Below are positions 62,561-64,000 of a stretch of 64,000 nt of DNA, piece by piece. Where the stretch lies: contig JBBBDQ010001684.1 of NCBI GenBank assembly GCA_037127315.1, positions 5,618,775-5,682,774 of the forward strand. The letters run 5' to 3'. Source of the DNA: Ascarosepion bandense (Eukaryota; Mollusca; Cephalopoda; Sepiida; Sepiidae). Below the pieces are notes generated by a model. It was not told the DNA's origin and made no database searches. It was given only the letters and a program-made list of their open reading frames with translations. The position numbers were made by a program, and so were the translations under genes. Position 1 is the stretch's first letter; each line of letters starts with the position of its first letter.

Positions 62561-64000
62561 CTTGATACCATCCATTTATTGTCTGTTCTTTGGCATCTTA
62601 ATAGATACAATCTCTAAAAATGAAAATTCTACGTTAATTTCTATCTTTTACCTATTTGATACCATCCATTCATTGTCTGTTCTTTGGCATCTTAATAGCT
62701 ACAATCTCTAAAACTGCAAATTCTATGTTAATTTCTATCTTTTACATACTTGATACCATCCATTTATTGTCTGTTCTTTGGCATCTTAATAGCTACAATC
62801 TCTAAAACTGCAAATTCTATGTTAATTTCTATCTTTTACCTACTTGATACCATCCATTTATTGTCTGTTCTTTGGCATCTTAATAGCTACAATCTCTAAA
62901 AATGAAAATTCTATGTGAATTTCTATCTTTTACCTATTTGATACCATCCATTTATTGTCTGTTCTTTGGCATCTTAATAGCTACAATCTCTAAAACTGCA
63001 AATTCTATGTTAATTTCTATCTTTCACCTACTTGATACCATCCATTTATTGTCTGTTCTTTGGCAGCTTAATAGCTACAATCTCTAAAACTGCAAATTCT
63101 ATGTTAATTTCTATCTTTTACCTACTTGATACCATCAATTTATTGTCTGTTCTTTGGCATCTTAATAGCTACAATCTCTAAAACTGAAAATTCTATGTTA
63201 ATTTCTATCTTTTACCTTCTTGACACCATCCATTTATTGTCTGTTCTTTGGCATCTTAATAGCTACAATCTCTAAAACTGAAAATTCTATGTTAATTTCT
63301 ATCTTTTACCTACTTGATACCATCCATTTATTGTCTGTTCTTTGGCATCTTAATAGCTACAATCTCTAAAACTGAAAATTCTATGTTAGTTTCTCTCTTT
63401 TACCTACTTGATACCATCCATTTATTGTCTGTTCTTTGGCATCTTAATAGCTACAATCTCTAAAACTGCAAATTCTATGTTAATTTCTATCTTTTACCTA
63501 CTTGATACCATCCATTTATTGTCTGTTCTTTGGCATCTTAATAGCTACAATCTCTAAAACTGCAAATTCTATGTAAATTTCTATCTTTTACCTACTTGAT
63601 ACCATCCATTTATTGTCTGTTCTTTGGCATCTTAATAGCTACAATCTCTAAAACTGCAAATTCTATGTTAATTTCTATCTTTTACCTATTTGATACCATC
63701 CATTCATTGTCTGTTCTTTGGCATCTTAATAGCTACAATCTCTAAAACTGCAAATTCTATGTTAATTTCTATCTTTTACCTACTTGATACCATCCATTTA
63801 TTGTCTGTTCTTTGGCATCTTAATAGCTACAATCTCTAAAACTGAAAATTCTATGTTAATTTCTATCTTTTACCTACTTGATACCATCCATTTATAGTCT
63901 GTTCTTTGGCATCTTAATAGCTACAATCTCTAAAAATGAAAATTCTATGTTAATTTCTATCTTTTACCTACTTGATACCATCCATTTATTGTCTGTTCTT
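62561..64000 (+). repeat. 94-bp satellite array, right block (family A)
   Basis: The array resumes at unit position 60 (CTTGATACC). Unit starts (TCTTAAT) follow at 62596, 62690, 62784 and so on at exact 94-bp steps to 63912, about 15.3 copies with no indels. It runs off the right edge of the window. The same variant set occurs as in the left block: units at 62596 and 62878 carry AATGAAAA together with CCTATTTG, while the unit at 63912 has AATGAAAA with CCTACTTG. Single-copy changes include GGCAGCTTAAT near 63064 and TTTATAGTC near 63893. No coding potential. Confidence 0.97.

Overview
This window is entirely tandemly repeated, AT-rich, gene-free eukaryotic DNA. I find no credible protein-coding gene, tRNA or rRNA. 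The long non-coding satellites and a retroposon-like poly(A) tail indicate a eukaryotic genome (heterochromatin or another large satellite block). Nothing in the sequence identifies the species, and I do not recognise any of the three repeat families.

Layout. (A-left, 1-1092) About 11.6 head-to-tail copies of a 94-bp satellite, with no indels. (B, 1093-61528) About 146 head-to-tail copies, all in one orientation, of a monomer averaging about 414 bp (mostly 400-430). Each copy carries one EcoRI site, a GACCGGCCATG core, a long T tract, a C-rich hairpin block, a splice-site-like cassette and a T/A-rich block. (Spacer, 61529-61580) A short non-repetitive link. (C, 61581-62490) Six copies, the outer two partial or diverged, of a 162/163-bp repeat. 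(Tail, 62491-62560) A unique, more GC-rich 53-bp segment ending in A17. (A-right, 62561-64000) The same 94-bp satellite again, about 15.3 copies, also indel-free.

The main observation is how these parts fit. A-left stops at position 58 of its 94-bp unit, and A-right resumes at position 59/60 directly after the poly(A). Removing 1093-62559 would leave an uninterrupted 94-bp array with no base lost or duplicated. So B + spacer + C + tail + poly(A) looks like one composite block of about 61.5 kb inserted into a 94-bp satellite, with a retroposon-type 3' end on the right. The B array also begins and ends at the same monomer phase. My preferred inference is that a poly(A)-tailed element carrying internal tandem repeats inserted into the 94-bp satellite, and its 414-bp repeats then expanded in place. 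This is inference; no transposase or reverse transcriptase is present.

Data quality. A and C keep exact periods, while B beyond its first few copies is full of small indels, and the kind of variation changes near 38.8-39.5 kb. This suggests that much of the B variation is residual consensus error from long reads, so exact copy number and sequence in B should be treated with caution. Open frames of 60-146 codons occur throughout, but they are by-products of T-rich repeats: they shift frame from copy to copy and I do not annotate them as genes.
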